From Ascocoryne sarcoides NRRL 50072 (Eukaryota; Ascomycota; Leotiomycetes; Helotiales; Gelatinodiscaceae), in assembly GCA_000328965.1 (NCBI GenBank), contig KB205942.1, forward strand, positions 744,001 through 808,000: DNA of 64,000 bases, in the 5' to 3' direction. A program made the position numbers and the translations under genes. Below the pieces are notes generated by a model. That model was not told where the DNA came from, ran no database searches, and worked only from the letters and a program-made list of their open reading frames with translations. Of the stretch, positions 44,532-56,667 are shown piece after piece (positions within the stretch are counted from its first letter, which is position 1; every line of letters begins with the position of its first letter).

Positions 44532-46655
44532 CTAACATGTCCAAATCCCTACAATACCATCCTTTCGCCCCTCAGTCAGATACCCGTCCTTGACCCTAAC
44601 CCTTTCCACAGTCGCAGGTGTTTTGCCTTCCTCTTCGGCAGTGACGCCTGCCCCACAATCCCAGTGCCGTCCATCGGTTTTATCGTACACTTTTACCACG
44701 TCTTCACCCGCTGCCGAGACAATTCGGCGACTGTCAAACATCATGCTTGTAATTGGCGAGTCGTATGCATATGCATCATATATTGCACCTGTTCGTAAAT
44801 CCCAGATCTATATCTTGTTAGCCCTCCTCGGTAATGGCGGGAATTCCCATTTGACTCACTCGAATACTTCTGTCCAAGCTACCGGTAACAAGATGCACAT
44901 CGTCGAACTGAAGACAAGTTACGGGACCAGTATGCCCGACCAAACTCCGATGGACCTGCCCACTCCTTAGATCCCACAGCCGCACCATACCGTCCGCAGT
45001 ACCACAAGCTAAAGCCGCCTCAAAGACTTGCACAGCACCAACAAAATTTGCTACTTGGTTGGAAGACCTGCCTGTTTGCCGCCAGGTACCTTCAATCGAC
45101 CCCATAGATACTGAAGCCTGTGCCGCTGCCCACATCACATCTAATGTCTGAACACATCGTCCTTTCTCGAGGTCCCACTGGCGAAGAGTTTTGTCAGATG
45201 ATCCAGAAATTAAGGTCTCGCCTCTAAAATGTAACGCAGTGACTTCGTCCACATGTGCTTCTAATGTAAACAACGGACAATCTACCATAGTACCAACAGG
45301 CGGGTCGAAAACTTCGTCTTCCGGATTACCAAAAGCTAGAGGATCTTCATCTTCATCGCCGCCCTTGTTGATCCGATTGTCTTGAGGTTCGTAGTGCGCT
45401 TTGCTCAGATCCCATAGCCGTATCGTTGCATCCATGGATCCAGTGGCAACTATGTTATCCTCCACCTGTAGAGTCCGGACAGAGGCAGTATGACCTTCGA
45501 GTATGCCCATGCAACGCCCTGCATTCATATCCCATACCCGAACAGAATCGTCCAGGGCAGAAGTAACCATGGTGCCAAATGGAACATCGAAATCCAAAGC
45601 TGTAATCATGTCACCATGAGCTTGTATCTCTCGAATCATGGACCCTGGTTCGAAATGCTCATGTAATATTGGCATCGACTTCCGGTGAACGTTTTTATGT
45701 CGTTTTGGTCTTGTTGACGTGCTATTGGGTAGTTTCTCGTATATCGATTCCGACATGAAAGAGGCATCCATAGCCGGATCCTCTGGTGCATCTCCATCGG
45801 CATGGGATGTTTGGGCAAGGGCTTGGACATCATCCAATTCTTCTTCCGCGTCATCAAGTCGATTCTCAATATCTAAGACTTTAGAAATATTAGCTGCTAT
45901 CTATTGGAACGGGTGGGTTCCGGAAACACACTGTCTTGCTCCAACAAAGCTTCTTCCTGCTCAAGGTCTGCTAGTCGGTCCAAAACGATTCTCCGCATAC
46001 TGCTTAGATTCGAGATCTTGTGATCAATCTCATGAATCTCACTGCTGGCCATATTTTTCCGTATGCTCATCATTTCCAACCTATGATTCAAGGAGTTCTG
46101 CTCCTTCTTAAGTTTACCCAGGGTGGGAGACCCCGACTCAGATTTATCGTCTTCCAGCAGCTTCCGTCCCCTCGACACCTTTCTTTTGTGCCGCTTGCTT
46201 TCTGTACTCGAATCGGGTAATGTGGCCTGAAACCCTTGAAATAAGGAGTATGTGTTTTCATCCTCGGGTATGTTCCGCAGGAGTTCGTCGGGGAGGTATG
46301 ATAGAGCACGGTATTGGATCTCCGAGGTTGACAGCTTCGAACGGACAAGATCTGTGGGCGTGGTTTTTGCAAAGGAGAAGACGCTCCTCTGCAAGTTGGG
46401 TCGCCTGAGTTGTTTATGGAGGTCACTCATCGCATTTTGGTAGTGAGTACTCGACGTGGGATCCGCTATGGGCCCCATGAGGTGGCCTGCGGTGGTAGTA
46501 ACTTTTCGACCGAATGCCTCCAGCCCTTTTGTCTATGTTGGATTAGCAAAACCTCAATCCAGGTGTGGGTTGCTGTGGCCCACGGATATTATGGCAGCAT
46601 CCTCGTCTGCAGGCGCTCCAAATGGAGAGGCATTGCGGCTTCCCGAGCCAGCCAT
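44532..46655 (-). CDS. MDV1: Mitochondrial division WD-repeat adaptor (Mdv1/Caf4)
   Basis: Four exons on the minus strand (46655..46584, 46532..45932, 45878..44860, 44807..44532) encode 655 residues. Exon 1 ends 'EDAAIIS' and exon 2 begins 'TKGLEAFGRKVTTTAGH', matching family N-termini. A Fis1-binding-type helical region ('LQRSVFSFAKTTPTDLVRSK', 'ALSYLPDELLRNIPE') precedes a coiled coil ('EQNSLNHRLEMMSIRKNM...DHKISNLSSMRRI'). Seven WD repeats follow ('GDMITALDFDVPFGTMVTSA', 'GHTASVRTLQVEDN', and so on). Exon 4 completes the propeller ('IWDLRTGAIYDAYAYDSP') and ends 'DGIVGIWTC'. In yeast Mdv1 and Caf4 link Fis1 to the dynamin Dnm1 on the mitochondrial outer membrane; most filamentous fungi have one such protein. 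Introns are 51, 53 and 52 nt. It shares a 398-bp divergent promoter with ARO7. Confidence 0.94.
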
Positions 46656-47053
46656 ACGTTTCGTCTCACCGTATACTGGACATGTAAAGTTGTGGATATA
46701 ACTCGGACTTGGTCTACAGTTCTGTGAGCGTTGTTGTCGGTAATGGGACCAGAAACTAGGATTGCTTGAATTTCGGAATGCCGTTTCACAAACGACGATG
46801 ATGCCGACCGACTCTTTGCGCCACAGATGTGGCTAATGGAGGCGGCCGCGTGTGCCCCGGCCGGGCTACGGGTCTAAATATTTGGAACTCGAGGCCGCAG
46901 AGCGTAGTCAGCATTAGATCAATTATAAATAAACCATTGACCCCATGAGAAGCCAAACTCTATCATTTTATTTTCAACTGGCTTTGCTCATTGCGTTGTA
47001 GTCAAAGTATCCTAAACCACCTTTAGGAGGAAACCCCGTCTAATTCGATCGAC
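46656..47053. promoter_or_regulatory. Divergent promoter region, MDV1 / ARO7
   Basis: This 398-bp gap must drive both genes. It contains a GC-rich block with a NotI-like gcggccgc near 46841-46848 and an AT-rich tract nearer ARO7. No factor site is assigned. Confidence 0.5.
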
Positions 47054-47905
47054 ATGGATACCGCAATAGACCTCTCTGACACCTCAAAGGCCCTCGACCT
47101 CTCCAACATTCGTTACCAGCTCATGTAAGTACCTCGAACTGTTTAATTTTAAACCCCGCTGACTCTGTAAAGCCGGTTAGAAGATACCATTACTTTCCAT
47201 CTAATTGAGCGGGTCCAGTTCCCACACAATCCAACGATCTACAAACCGGGTGCTCTGAAGATTCCCAATAGCAACCTCAGCTTCCTCGACTGGACTCTGC
47301 GGGAGCGCGAGAAGCTCGATTCGCTCATACGCCGCTTCCAATCTCCAGACGAATATCCTTTCTTTCCGGATGCTCTCCAGACGCCAATTCTACAACCCCT
47401 CCACTATCCCCACATCCTGCATAAAAACAATGTCAACATCAACCAAAAGATTAAGGATAGTTATCTAGAGTTCTTTTTGCCTGCGGCGTGCGCCAATTTT
47501 GGTCGAAAGGATAGAGGAGAGACTGAAGAAAACTACGGGTCATCCGCACAGGCTGATATTGCTTGTTTGCAGGCACTCTCACGGAGGATACACTTTGGAA
47601 AATTTGTGGCAGAATCAAAGTATCAGAAGGAGACCGAGCGGTTCATTAAGTTGATCAAGGCTTCGGATAGGGATGGCATTGGAGCTGCAATAACAAACGA
47701 AGCAGTGGAAAAACAGGTCCTAGAGAGAGTACGGCTGAAGGCTAAAACATATGGAACTGATCCGACTATCGGCGTAGATGGGCCTGTCAAGATCAATGTC
47801 GATGCGGTAGTAAAGATGTATGAAGACTTCGTTATCCCACTGACCAAGGAGGTTGAGGTGGAGTATTTAATGCAGAGACTGGTAGACCCAGAGCAGATGA
47901 ATTAG
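47054..47905 (+). CDS. ARO7: Chorismate mutase (AroQ type, eukaryotic)
   Basis: Two exons (47054-47124 and 47173-47905) encode 267 residues. The 48-nt intron (GTAAGT...CTGTAAAG) splits 'NIRYQL' from 'IRLEDTITFHLIERVQF'. Family segments are clear: 'LSFLDWTLREREKLDSLIRR', 'PDEYPFFPDALQTPIL', 'FGRKDRGETEENYGSSA', 'CLQALSRRIHFGKFVAESKY' and 'ITNEAVEKQVLERV'. The enzyme rearranges chorismate to prephenate, the first committed step to Phe and Tyr, and eukaryotic forms are allosterically controlled by Tyr and Trp. Length is the usual one. It converges tightly on BCP1 (20 bp between stop codons). Confidence 0.97.
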
Positions 47906-47925
47906 ATTGGGGTATATGGCTAAAC

Positions 47926-48859
47926 TCATTGTGGCGGGGTAATATATTCGCCGATAGCTTTAACGGCACCCTCAAACTTGCTTGCCTCTATCAATATCAT
48001 AGATCCTTGCGGTTTGATACCCATTTCAGAGAACGCTCTCTTGCTATCTGCCATTCCCTCGCCTTCATCCTTGGTGTACTCGTATGAACCAAACGCTAAT
48101 GCGTGCCGCTGCAGAACCTCGTCCTCTGGATGGAAATACAATATTTCTCTGTTTCCCTTATTTGCTTTGCTCTTTTTTGTTCTCGGAGTATCTTCTTGAT
48201 CTAGGGAGGATGCGATTTCTTGATATGTTTTCGACAATATGAGGTAATGTGTAAACTCGTATGGCTCCTTGTCTTCCACAGCAGCCTCGATCTCATCGAT
48301 CAACATTGTGTACATTGGTGGTGATATCTCAGAAGGTACATTGATCAGTCGCTCTGCGAGCACAAGGCCAACTTGCGACGAAGGGGATGAGAGTAGGCTT
48401 TTTATAGGGGCTAGCGATTGGCTCGAAGCCGACTTCTGAATAAGGTAGCTCGTAAGGTCTTTAATCGCCTTCTTCTCCTGGTGTTCATGAAGGTTGAGGA
48501 TCGTCAGGAAAGCGTAGGCATCTGTCTCTTCTCCATCAACCTTCACTGTGGAGCCGACTGTTGGCTGTGACAGGATAAGGTCTGCAAGCGCAGACAAATC
48601 GAAGAGTTGCGCATCAACATCGATTAGTTGTCTCAAGAGGCTCTTAAGTCCATGGAAATCAATATCGGGCTTGAAGTTGAACCACTCGAATTCAACATTG
48701 ACCATATCAACATCCTAGAGCGCAATTAGCATGGAATTTAAGCTGGGTGGCTTGATGGTGGACTTGACTTGCCTCGTCACTGCCGCTATCCTCACCTGCA
48801 GCTTGCGCTGGAGGTGCGTCAGCAAGAACCTCTGGATCTCTAACTCTCTTCTTGACCAT
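47926..48859 (-). CDS. BCP1: Bcp1/BCCIP family protein
   Basis: Two exons on the minus strand (48859..48773 and 48714..47926) give 291 residues. The N-terminus is 'MVKKRVRDPEVLADAPPAQA' with an acidic 'GEDSGSDE', continuing 'DVDMVNVEFEWFNFKPDIDF'. The core contains 'GLKSLLRQLIDVDAQLFDLS', 'YAFLTILNLHEHQ' and 'NREILYFHPEDEVLQRHA'. Yeast Bcp1 is a nuclear protein acting as chaperone for ribosomal protein uL14 (Rpl23) and in nuclear export; role inferred. The splice donor of the 58-nt intron is GCAAGT, a GC-AG intron; the alternative GT donor nine bases further on would add three residues (A, S, Q). It shares a 264-bp divergent promoter with GUA1. Confidence 0.93.
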
Positions 48860-49123
48860 TGTGTGACTTTTGACTCTTGAGGGTAGATGGTTCTTCAAGG
48901 GCTTTTCATTCCTAAAAAATGTCGAAATTTCATGAGCAAGGGTAACTTTGTTATCACCACGTGAATTACTGATAAGCAATTTTTCAACCCCGCCAACAAT
49001 TTCCAAAACTATCCCGCATCTTTTCTCCGACTGATAGAACAAAGTCAACCTCGGAATATCAACATTTCTAATAAAGATTTCGGGTTTAGCTGTTGTTCAT
49101 CCATTCATTCACATCTCTGGAAA
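48860..49123. promoter_or_regulatory. Divergent promoter region, BCP1 / GUA1
   Basis: The 264 bp between the two start codons must contain both promoters. No specific site is assigned. Confidence 0.5.
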
Positions 49124-50818
49124 ATGGCATCCACTGGGGCAATGGCTGTGGAAGAGCCAAACAAGACCTTTGACACCATTCTCACCTTAGACTTCGGGTT
49201 GGGTTCTCAGTCATACCAGGAAATAATATATGGATGTTAGATCTAACATTTTTGTAGCTCCCAATATACTCACCTTATTACCAGACGTCTGCGCGAACTC
49301 AATGTCTACTCGGAGATGCTACCATGTACTCAGAAGCTGGCCGATCTTTCCTGGAAACCAAAGGGAATTATCTTGTCTGGATCCCCATATTCGGTTTACG
49401 AAAGCGACGCACCACATGTCGATCCAGCAATTTTCGAACTTGGAGTTCCAATTCTAGGAATATGCTATGGACTACAGGAAATTGCATGGCATCATGGCAA
49501 GGGCGTCGTTGCTGGGACTGAGAGAGAATATGGGCATGCCGACGTCACAGCCCAGAGGCAAAATGGAAATGTTGATAGATTGTTTCAGGGCCTTGAAGAC
49601 GACGTGAAGGTTTGGATGTCTCATGGCGATAAATTGAGCGCTCTCCCACCAAAGTTCCATGTTATTGCTACCACAAAGAACGCTCCGTTTGCAGGAATTG
49701 CCCACGAAACCAAACCTATCTATGGCATTCAATTCCACCCTGAAGTTACGCATACACCCCGCGGAACAAAGCTGTTGGAGAACTTTGCCGTTAATATTTG
49801 CGGTGCCAAGCAAAACTGGACCATGGATAAATTTATCGGCAAGGAGCTTCTCAGAATCAGAACCTTGGTTGGTGATAAGGGACAGGTCCTCGGTGCCGTA
49901 AGTGGAGGGGTTGATTCTACTGTTGCAGCCAAACTTATGCACGAAGCCATTGGCGAACGCTTTCATGCCGTACTGGTTGATAACGGCTGTATGCGACTGA
50001 ATGAATGCGAACAAGTCAAAAAGACTCTCACCGAACATCTAGGCATCAACCTTACTGTTGTAGACGCATCTGATCTCTTCCTCGATGGCCTCAAGGGGAT
50101 AACAGACGATCCTGAAGCGAAGCGAAAATTCATTGGCAACACCTTCATCGAGGTTTTCGAGGCCGAAGCTCTTAAAATCGAGAAAGCCGCTAGAAACTCT
50201 CCACAGGCCGGACGAATCGAATGGTTTCTCCAAGGCACACTCTACCCCGACGTGATTGAGAGTCTCTCTTTCAAGGGCCCCTCGCAAACTATCAAAACCC
50301 ATCACAATGTCGGAGGTCTCCCAGAACGCATGATGAACGGCCAAGGGCTCAAACTCATCGAACCCCTCCGCGAACTCTTCAAAGACGAGGTCCGAGAACT
50401 TGGTCGTCAACTCGGAATCCCACATGATCTCGTCATGCGCCATCCCTTCCCCGGTCCTGGAATCGCTATTCGAGTCCTGGGAGAGGTGACGCGCGAGCAA
50501 GTTGCTATCGCTAGAAAGGCAGACTACATCTTCATCGAAGAGATCAGAGCGGCAGGCTTATACGATAAAATCAGTCAAGCATTTGCTGCGTTGCTGCCTG
50601 TCAAGGCTGTAGGTGTCATGGGTGACAGGAGGGTCCATCAACAAGTCATCTCTTTGCGGGCCGTGCAGACCACGGATTTCATGACAGCCAACATTTTCAG
50701 ATTCGATTGGGACTTCTTGGAACGGGTTTCTACTAGAATTGTGAATGAAGTCGATGGTGTCTGTCGTGTGGAATATGACCTAACCAGTAAACCTCCTGGA
50801 ACCATCGAGATGGAGTAG
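49124..50818 (+). CDS. GUA1: GMP synthase (glutamine-hydrolysing)
   Basis: Two exons (49124-49197 and 49258-50818) encode 544 residues. The 60-nt intron (GTTGGG...TTTTTGTAG) lies in the first GATase motif and restores 'ILTLDFGSQYTHLITRRLRE'. The class I glutamine amidotransferase domain has the nucleophile Cys94 in 'PILGICYGLQE' and the His/Glu pair in 'GIQFHPEVTH'. The ATP-pyrophosphatase domain has the P-loop 'GAVSGGVDSTVAAKL', and the C-terminal dimerisation domain has 'HPFPGPGIAIRVLGE' and 'TTDFMTANIFRFDWDFLERV'. The enzyme aminates XMP to GMP in purine synthesis. The extreme C-terminus reads PGTIEME; I remember this position as usually Trp-Glu in the family, so Met before the last Glu is slightly unusual. 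Confidence 0.97.
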
Positions 50819-51865
50819 GTTATGAGGTTCGAGTTAAAATATAATATAGGAGGGACGAAGTCCAGATGGTATTTCAAATTACTAGGTGACAAATACCCCT
50901 TCTTGTATTAGAATACTGGCATTTAGAGGCGTATGATTGATATTTGGAGAGTTAAAGATTTTTGTCCCGTCCTCTTGAAGTTTCAGTGTACGGGTCTGTC
51001 TTCCAGAAGAGTGCACATCAAATGAGTAGGCAAAACGATTTCCCTTATGACGAAATGACACTTGCCAAAATCACATAATAACCATTTTTTTGGCCAATTT
51101 TACTAAGTATTCCTATCTTGAATTGAAAAAATTATGTAATCCCGTCTAGGAGGTTGGAATACTTTGAAGTGGAAGCGTAGGTTTAGCGTCGTGTACAACC
51201 TCGTCAATGGAAAAAGGGATACGAAGTGTCTTCAATGTTTGCATTCCACTCTCTCCTATTTATAATCTCTCCTGCTTGAACTCCAGCCGCGCACCCTTTC
51301 CGCACTCCAGATTATCCTACTCACTTCCAGTCAACACCCATCAAACCAACTATATGCACAAACCAACCTCACCAAGCCCTGTCTTGCCACCAAAAAGGTG
51401 TACGCAAAAGGGTCTCATCCACCACCATCTAACTAAGCTCGATACAAGAATTTGGGTATATAGAAATGAAAATAAAGGTATAAAAGAATACCCATGTAGG
51501 CGTTGGTAACCAGAATATCAAAAAATGCCAGCCGCTGTACGACGTCGTTATTAAAGTGCCGTAGTCTCAAACAGCTCATAGGCCGGAGGAGCACTGATCA
51601 GCAGGGGATGCGATACAATGCTATGCAGAAAGTGTCTAGAACGTTACGGGCGTGAAGAGTGAGGAAATGGTGCGAGAGGATCTAAGTAGGTGCTGCGGTG
51701 TAGTGTAGTTGAGGATACGTGGCCAAGGATATACGAGAGTGAATAGAAGGGATGCTCGGAGACAATCGAGAGAAAACACACGAGCCGAAACGCCAATCCA
51801 GAAAAAGGTAAACACCGTCGTGAAGCGTAAAATAAAAACATCGAGTGGACATCATGCTTGGTTTA
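50819..51865. other. Convergent 3' intergenic region, GUA1 / FUS1-like
   Basis: About 1 kb with no supported gene. It should hold the 3' UTRs of GUA1 and the FUS1-like gene. The plus-strand frame at 51207-51509 lacks any family signature. Confidence 0.5.
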
Positions 51866-53822
51866 TCAAGATCCAGTCCCTTGCGGTGCGCTAGAGCCTG
51901 TCTCCGTCGAACCATCCCCCTCTATAGTTTTCCTCCAGTGATCTGGCAGGCAGACGCAAACCAGAGGGAATGCCTTGATTTCGCCGCTCACTGCTGGAGA
52001 CTCGTCCCGCCGGACGGAGGTATTCGACACACCACTATCCCTCTGAGCATTTCGTTTTACGTCCCAATCCTCCGCTCTATCGTCGGTCAAGACACCGGTT
52101 GCCCACCCATCGTCCCAGATACCCACTACCTTTAACATATCTCCTCGTTCTAAGGCAAACTCATCTCCTGCGCGAGGCTGATATGCCCAAAGTGTTGCAA
52201 CTTTATCCCCCGGATGTATTTCGTCTTGCGAGTAGTAGTCTTTGAAAAACGGCAATTGCTCTGACTGCTGGCTAGCTAAACCTTGGGGAGATGACATATT
52301 ATCACCACTCCCAGAACGGGGCGATTGAGGATCGTCCATGCCCAGGACGGAATTGCTAGACAGAGAACCGTTGCGTCGCCCTGCTGGAGGGGGCCGTAAT
52401 ATCCCCCCTTGGCTGTTTGATACAGTGCTGTACTCATCGGACGAAGACTGATTGTGACCCCTCCTACGGCCAGCTTCATAGCCAGCAGCAGCTCCCGTTG
52501 TAGCTCCGGTGCCGGCTGTACCTAGATTGCCACGAGAAGGTGAATCTCCCGAGTGGCCTTCTAGAGCTGACATTCGGGCAATACGACCGCCCGGAAGGAC
52601 TTCATAGCCTTCTGGGGTAGTCGTAGTTGCTCCTGCAGGATTATACGTCATTCCTGTTTGGCCTTTTCGAGACGGGGATGGTTGATTGAACACGCTGCCA
52701 TGTTGACTTCCCCGTCTTTTGCGCATACAGAGCACAAGGAGAATTAGCAATCCAACCAGAAGTGCCACACCAGCAATCGAGCCAATAACTATTCCTGCAA
52801 TCGCTCCTCCTGATAGCCCTTTCGACGCGGATGCTGCTTTAGTTGTGCTTGCAGGGGCAGTTGCCGATGAAGCTCCCGTAGAGGTTGCTGCAGAGGTTGC
52901 AAATGTCATTGTAGCAGTAATTGATGGAAGCACGACACCAGCACATCTTGTATCTGCCCCAGCACTGTAGCAGCATGTGTCGGTGTTGTTTACACCCCCG
53001 GAGGCACAGAATTGGCACAAGCCAATTGTGCTGTTCCCAAAGCCACAGTTATCTGGCTCGTTTGCAGAACCTTCTATACAGGCCCCAGATAAAGAGTCAG
53101 CTGGCAAGGCACAATTCGTGAAGTCGGCTCTAATCTGTGATATAGCATTACTGTTAGGGTTAGTGCAGAGGGCATCATCAGCAGTGATATTTGCCTCGCT
53201 TTGGGCGAATGAAGCCTGATAAGTGTTAGCCAAAAAAAAATTGAGTTGACTGGTAAGAGGACGTACGCAGGTATCTGCACAGACAGGCCGCAAGGCAGTT
53301 GCATTCAGCCCACAATCGGTCCCGGAGTTTTGTATTATTGCATTACATATTACTGTGGTTGTGAAACGTGCGTAGAGATCTGTTGTGTTCGTGAGGGTGA
53401 CGTTGCCGCAGCCGAGAAGCGTCTGGTACCTGCATAATTGCATTAGATGTGGTCAAGAGGACATTGAGAATGGCTGCATACTTTGATTCCACATAACTCA
53501 TCGAAACATAGGATTTCAATTGGGCATCAAACGTTGCGGTATCAGAGACGTATGCTAGGAACGGGCTATGGTAAAGTTAGTTTCTCATCAGCCGTGACCA
53601 AGTACTAGGTGAAACATACAAGAGCCCGACCAGCGTGGTGCTTGTCGATATGGATGCCACAGAGAATGCCGGACACTGTGTCGACCCGGAGAGCGATATA
53701 CATGTTTCTGCTGTTGCGCCCGGCGCTGCTGCAAGCACGGCTAACAGAGCAGTTCTGGTGTTGAGTCCAATTGACCTTTGCCTCCTCTTGCTGGATCGAT
53801 TCTCTTGTCTCTTCGATACCAT
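51866..53822 (-). CDS. FUS1-like single-pass protein: Cys-rich ectodomain, SH3 tail
   Basis: Four exons on the minus strand (53822..53620, 53565..53482, 53429..53267, 53215..51866) give 599 residues. A hydrophobic signal 'TALLAVLAAAPGATA' precedes an ectodomain with many Cys and Asn-X-Thr sites ('TLLGCGNVTLTNTTDLYARF', 'CADTC|ASFAQSEANI', 'DNCGFGNSTIGLCQFC'). A Ser/Thr/Ala stalk leads to a membrane helix 'GGAIAGIVIGSIAGVALLVG' with a following 'CMRKRR' stop-transfer. The cytosolic part is Gly/Ser-rich and holds an SH3 domain ('KVATLWAYQPRAGDEFALER', 'DDGWATGVLTDD'). The arrangement recalls yeast Fus1 and fungal SH3 surface proteins; a role in cell-surface sensing or polarity is inference. Introns are 54, 52 and 51 nt; the last is in frame without a stop. 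ATG 53936 in the same frame would add 38 residues; 53822 is preferred for its better context (gaccATGg) and nearer signal. Confidence 0.85.
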
Positions 53823-56667
53823 GGTCGGGATTCTCGTTGACCGGGACGAGTCGGTTACTTCGACGAGACTCGCATCGTGAGAGGGCGACGGTGGTATCCT
53901 GCTCTCTTGGTTCCTTTCCACAGTTTCCTCCCTCATATTTCGATTTGCTGACTTCCCAACCTCATCTACGCGCAGATCTATCGACCTCTGGGGCGCGTCA
54001 ATCTCTTCCTCCTCTCGTGATCGCGTAAAGCAAAAAACCCCTTTTCTCTCTCTCTGTATTAACCAAAAACCCAGAAGTCACGATAAGCCGCGACTGCTTA
54101 GGGGGAAAGTGAATCGAAATCCAAAAATTCAAACGAATGACTGACGAAACTGAAGGAGTGTGTGTAAAGAGAAGAGAAAGCAGTATCAGCCAGTCAGCAG
54201 CGGTGGGAGGTGGCTAGCAGTTTAGTTGCAGATGGGCCGGAAGGGGATGTGAACCGAGATGGGGGGAGAGGAGGAAGGGAAAGCGCGCTGGCGCCACGAA
54301 GGCCGATGCGTCGGACTGTTTTTCTTTTGGGATTTATTTAGGGGCATTCAGGGGGCCTAAGCGAGAGGTTGTTTCGGGATCCCTCGAGGGCCTATGAGGG
54401 GTGCCAACGGTGGCAGATTCGATACATGGAATCGATATTAGAGGTCGGGCGACTCCTCCTACGTTTACCCACCGATATCTAATAGTGATATATCTCCTAG
54501 CCTTTGCTAGATATCGATGTTCGACGAACTTCATACACTTCTCAAGTCAGGATTTGAGCGGGTAAAGGTTACGAAGGACGTGATAACTCGCACCGGTGTC
54601 TCAGGCTCTCGGCACTCTGAGACCCAGACGGACCTGATTACGGCGTATTATCATTGATGTTCCTTCGAAGAGCTGCGGCGTGAGCTCCGATTATTCCTCT
54701 CCGCTACTCAAGCATTGATTGGTTCCATCCAACCGCAGTTTCGACGCGCTGCCTGGTTGAGCCTAGCAGCTGCATTTTGGGAAATGAGCTTGATCGTGGA
54801 GATGCAGAAACGAGGGGTGTAAATGCGGTTAAGCGTGCAACTGTCTAACCGTCCCCTCGGCCAATCCCCTGCTCGATGTTCTTGGACCGTTGGCATGGGC
54901 GATAAGGAGTACGATACGACTGTACTGAGGTACTATTATGTTCTCGAAGCTGGATCCTTCGGAATCTCGGATTGTTCTTGGGTCTTGTGTCGACTATTTC
55001 GAGCCGTGTTTACTTTACTGGCTGAGTGTTCTAGAAGAGCATAGGTTTTGCAGCTCGAGGGGGTTAAGCAAGAACCTAACTGTTTGTATGAAGTACCGGT
55101 AAAACGTTCCAGATTCGAGAGATCGATAAGTCTGGATTTAGCCCGCAGATCCAAAGAAGGAAGTGCTGGCTGTCTGTATCTCACCGGCCGGACCGGGTGT
55201 CCTTCCAAGTTCATCCTATGTTATTGCTACTACTGTTGGATCATGATTGTTACCCCTCTATCCATTCATCGTTTCACCAAATCTTCTTTTCCATACAGCC
55301 CCGCCTTCTTTGCCCTGCGTGGCGGTCATAATTGCCATTCAATAGCCGTCTCGGGTACACGAAGCACTCGTTTGTAAACAATCTATTTTTTGCTGGTACG
55401 CCTTATCGGGAAATTTTCATGTTATGCAGCTCTTGCTTCTTCATGCGCTTCCTAGTGAATTTTCATGCACGAGAAGTCAAACTCTTGGTTGTTGATCGAA
55501 TATATTTTAAATCTACTCGTGAACTGGACCTTGGGAATTACCATATCTTTTGTGCACTATAAAGAATAGAAGGACTCTAAAGATATTTTCATCTCAGGAA
55601 ATCTTTAAAGTTCGCAAATGCCTCTTCCCTCGACTCACCGCATGGCGCGTTTGTTCCTGGCTGGCAAGGATATCTCGGAAATGAAGCAAGAAGCTGGCTG
55701 CATGGGAGAGGTGAGGTTTACCCAGTAAATAACCCCACCGATAGCTCGCCAATTATGGTTTGATCGCCGTGCCCGGGCCTAGGCTAGGCTAGTCAACACC
55801 AGAATTTATTTTGAGAACTGTTTCTTCGATATCCAGCATCAAGATGATGGTCTGTTTGCGTTCGAGTCTACTGTGTAGATATTCTACTTCGTACTACTAC
55901 TTCGTAATATCTGCAAAAAATCGCCAAACACGGAGAAGCATATCAGGGAAAATTTTCACACCGTAATATTTGATCATCTGCAGCGCGGCTGGACACGAGA
56001 GACATTGCAACCGCCAAAGCAGAAGAAACCTCTGGGAAAGCAAGGACATGAAATGAGGACACGAGGGCTGTACATGAATGGGCAACTTTGGTGTGCATAC
56101 AAGATAGATTGACCCGAGACTCTCCTCCTGCCTCTACTATGTAATTTGCCATACCATCTTTGTATAGGACATTCCTCAATCTGATCTGCACTGTGCAGGA
56201 ACGCCGTATAGGTTTCTTGTTCTTCTTTAGAGCAATCATAGTGGTTTCTCACGACTTTATTTCATCTATCTCGCCCCCCCTCACAGCAGGGTTCCAGGCC
56301 AGAGATCAAGTTGCTGGGCTACTGGCGAGTGTCACATGAATGGTCATGCCGAAGGCTGAAGCCAAAGCTCTTATTGTCATGATAAAGCTTTTTGCGATGA
56401 CATGAAAACTTTCACAGGAGAACATGAACATTTATTGCTCGATTTTATTTGAGAGTAAAGCCCCCGACAGAGGTGAAGGAAAACAAGCTTTTTGTCATGA
56501 CGTATGCGATCCTCTGTCACTAGTTACAACTGAGTCAATATGTCTAGTGGCGTTGGAGTACTTAAAAACCCGAATTATTCTGCTAGAATCCTATTTTTCT
56601 CCCTTAAAGCTTTACCAAATATTTCTTTGCTTTAAAACACACCCTTTACAATATTAAAAACGCCAAA
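53823..56667. other. 2.8-kb stretch between divergent genes
   Basis: This lies upstream of both the FUS1-like gene (-) and the small gene at 56668 (+). The first few hundred bases are pyrimidine-rich on the gene strand (including a tctctctctc run near 54042) and likely hold the promoter and 5' UTR. Short frames on both strands (54823-55044, 55048-55377, 55943-56252 and others) show no family resemblance. I see no gene here. Confidence 0.45.
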
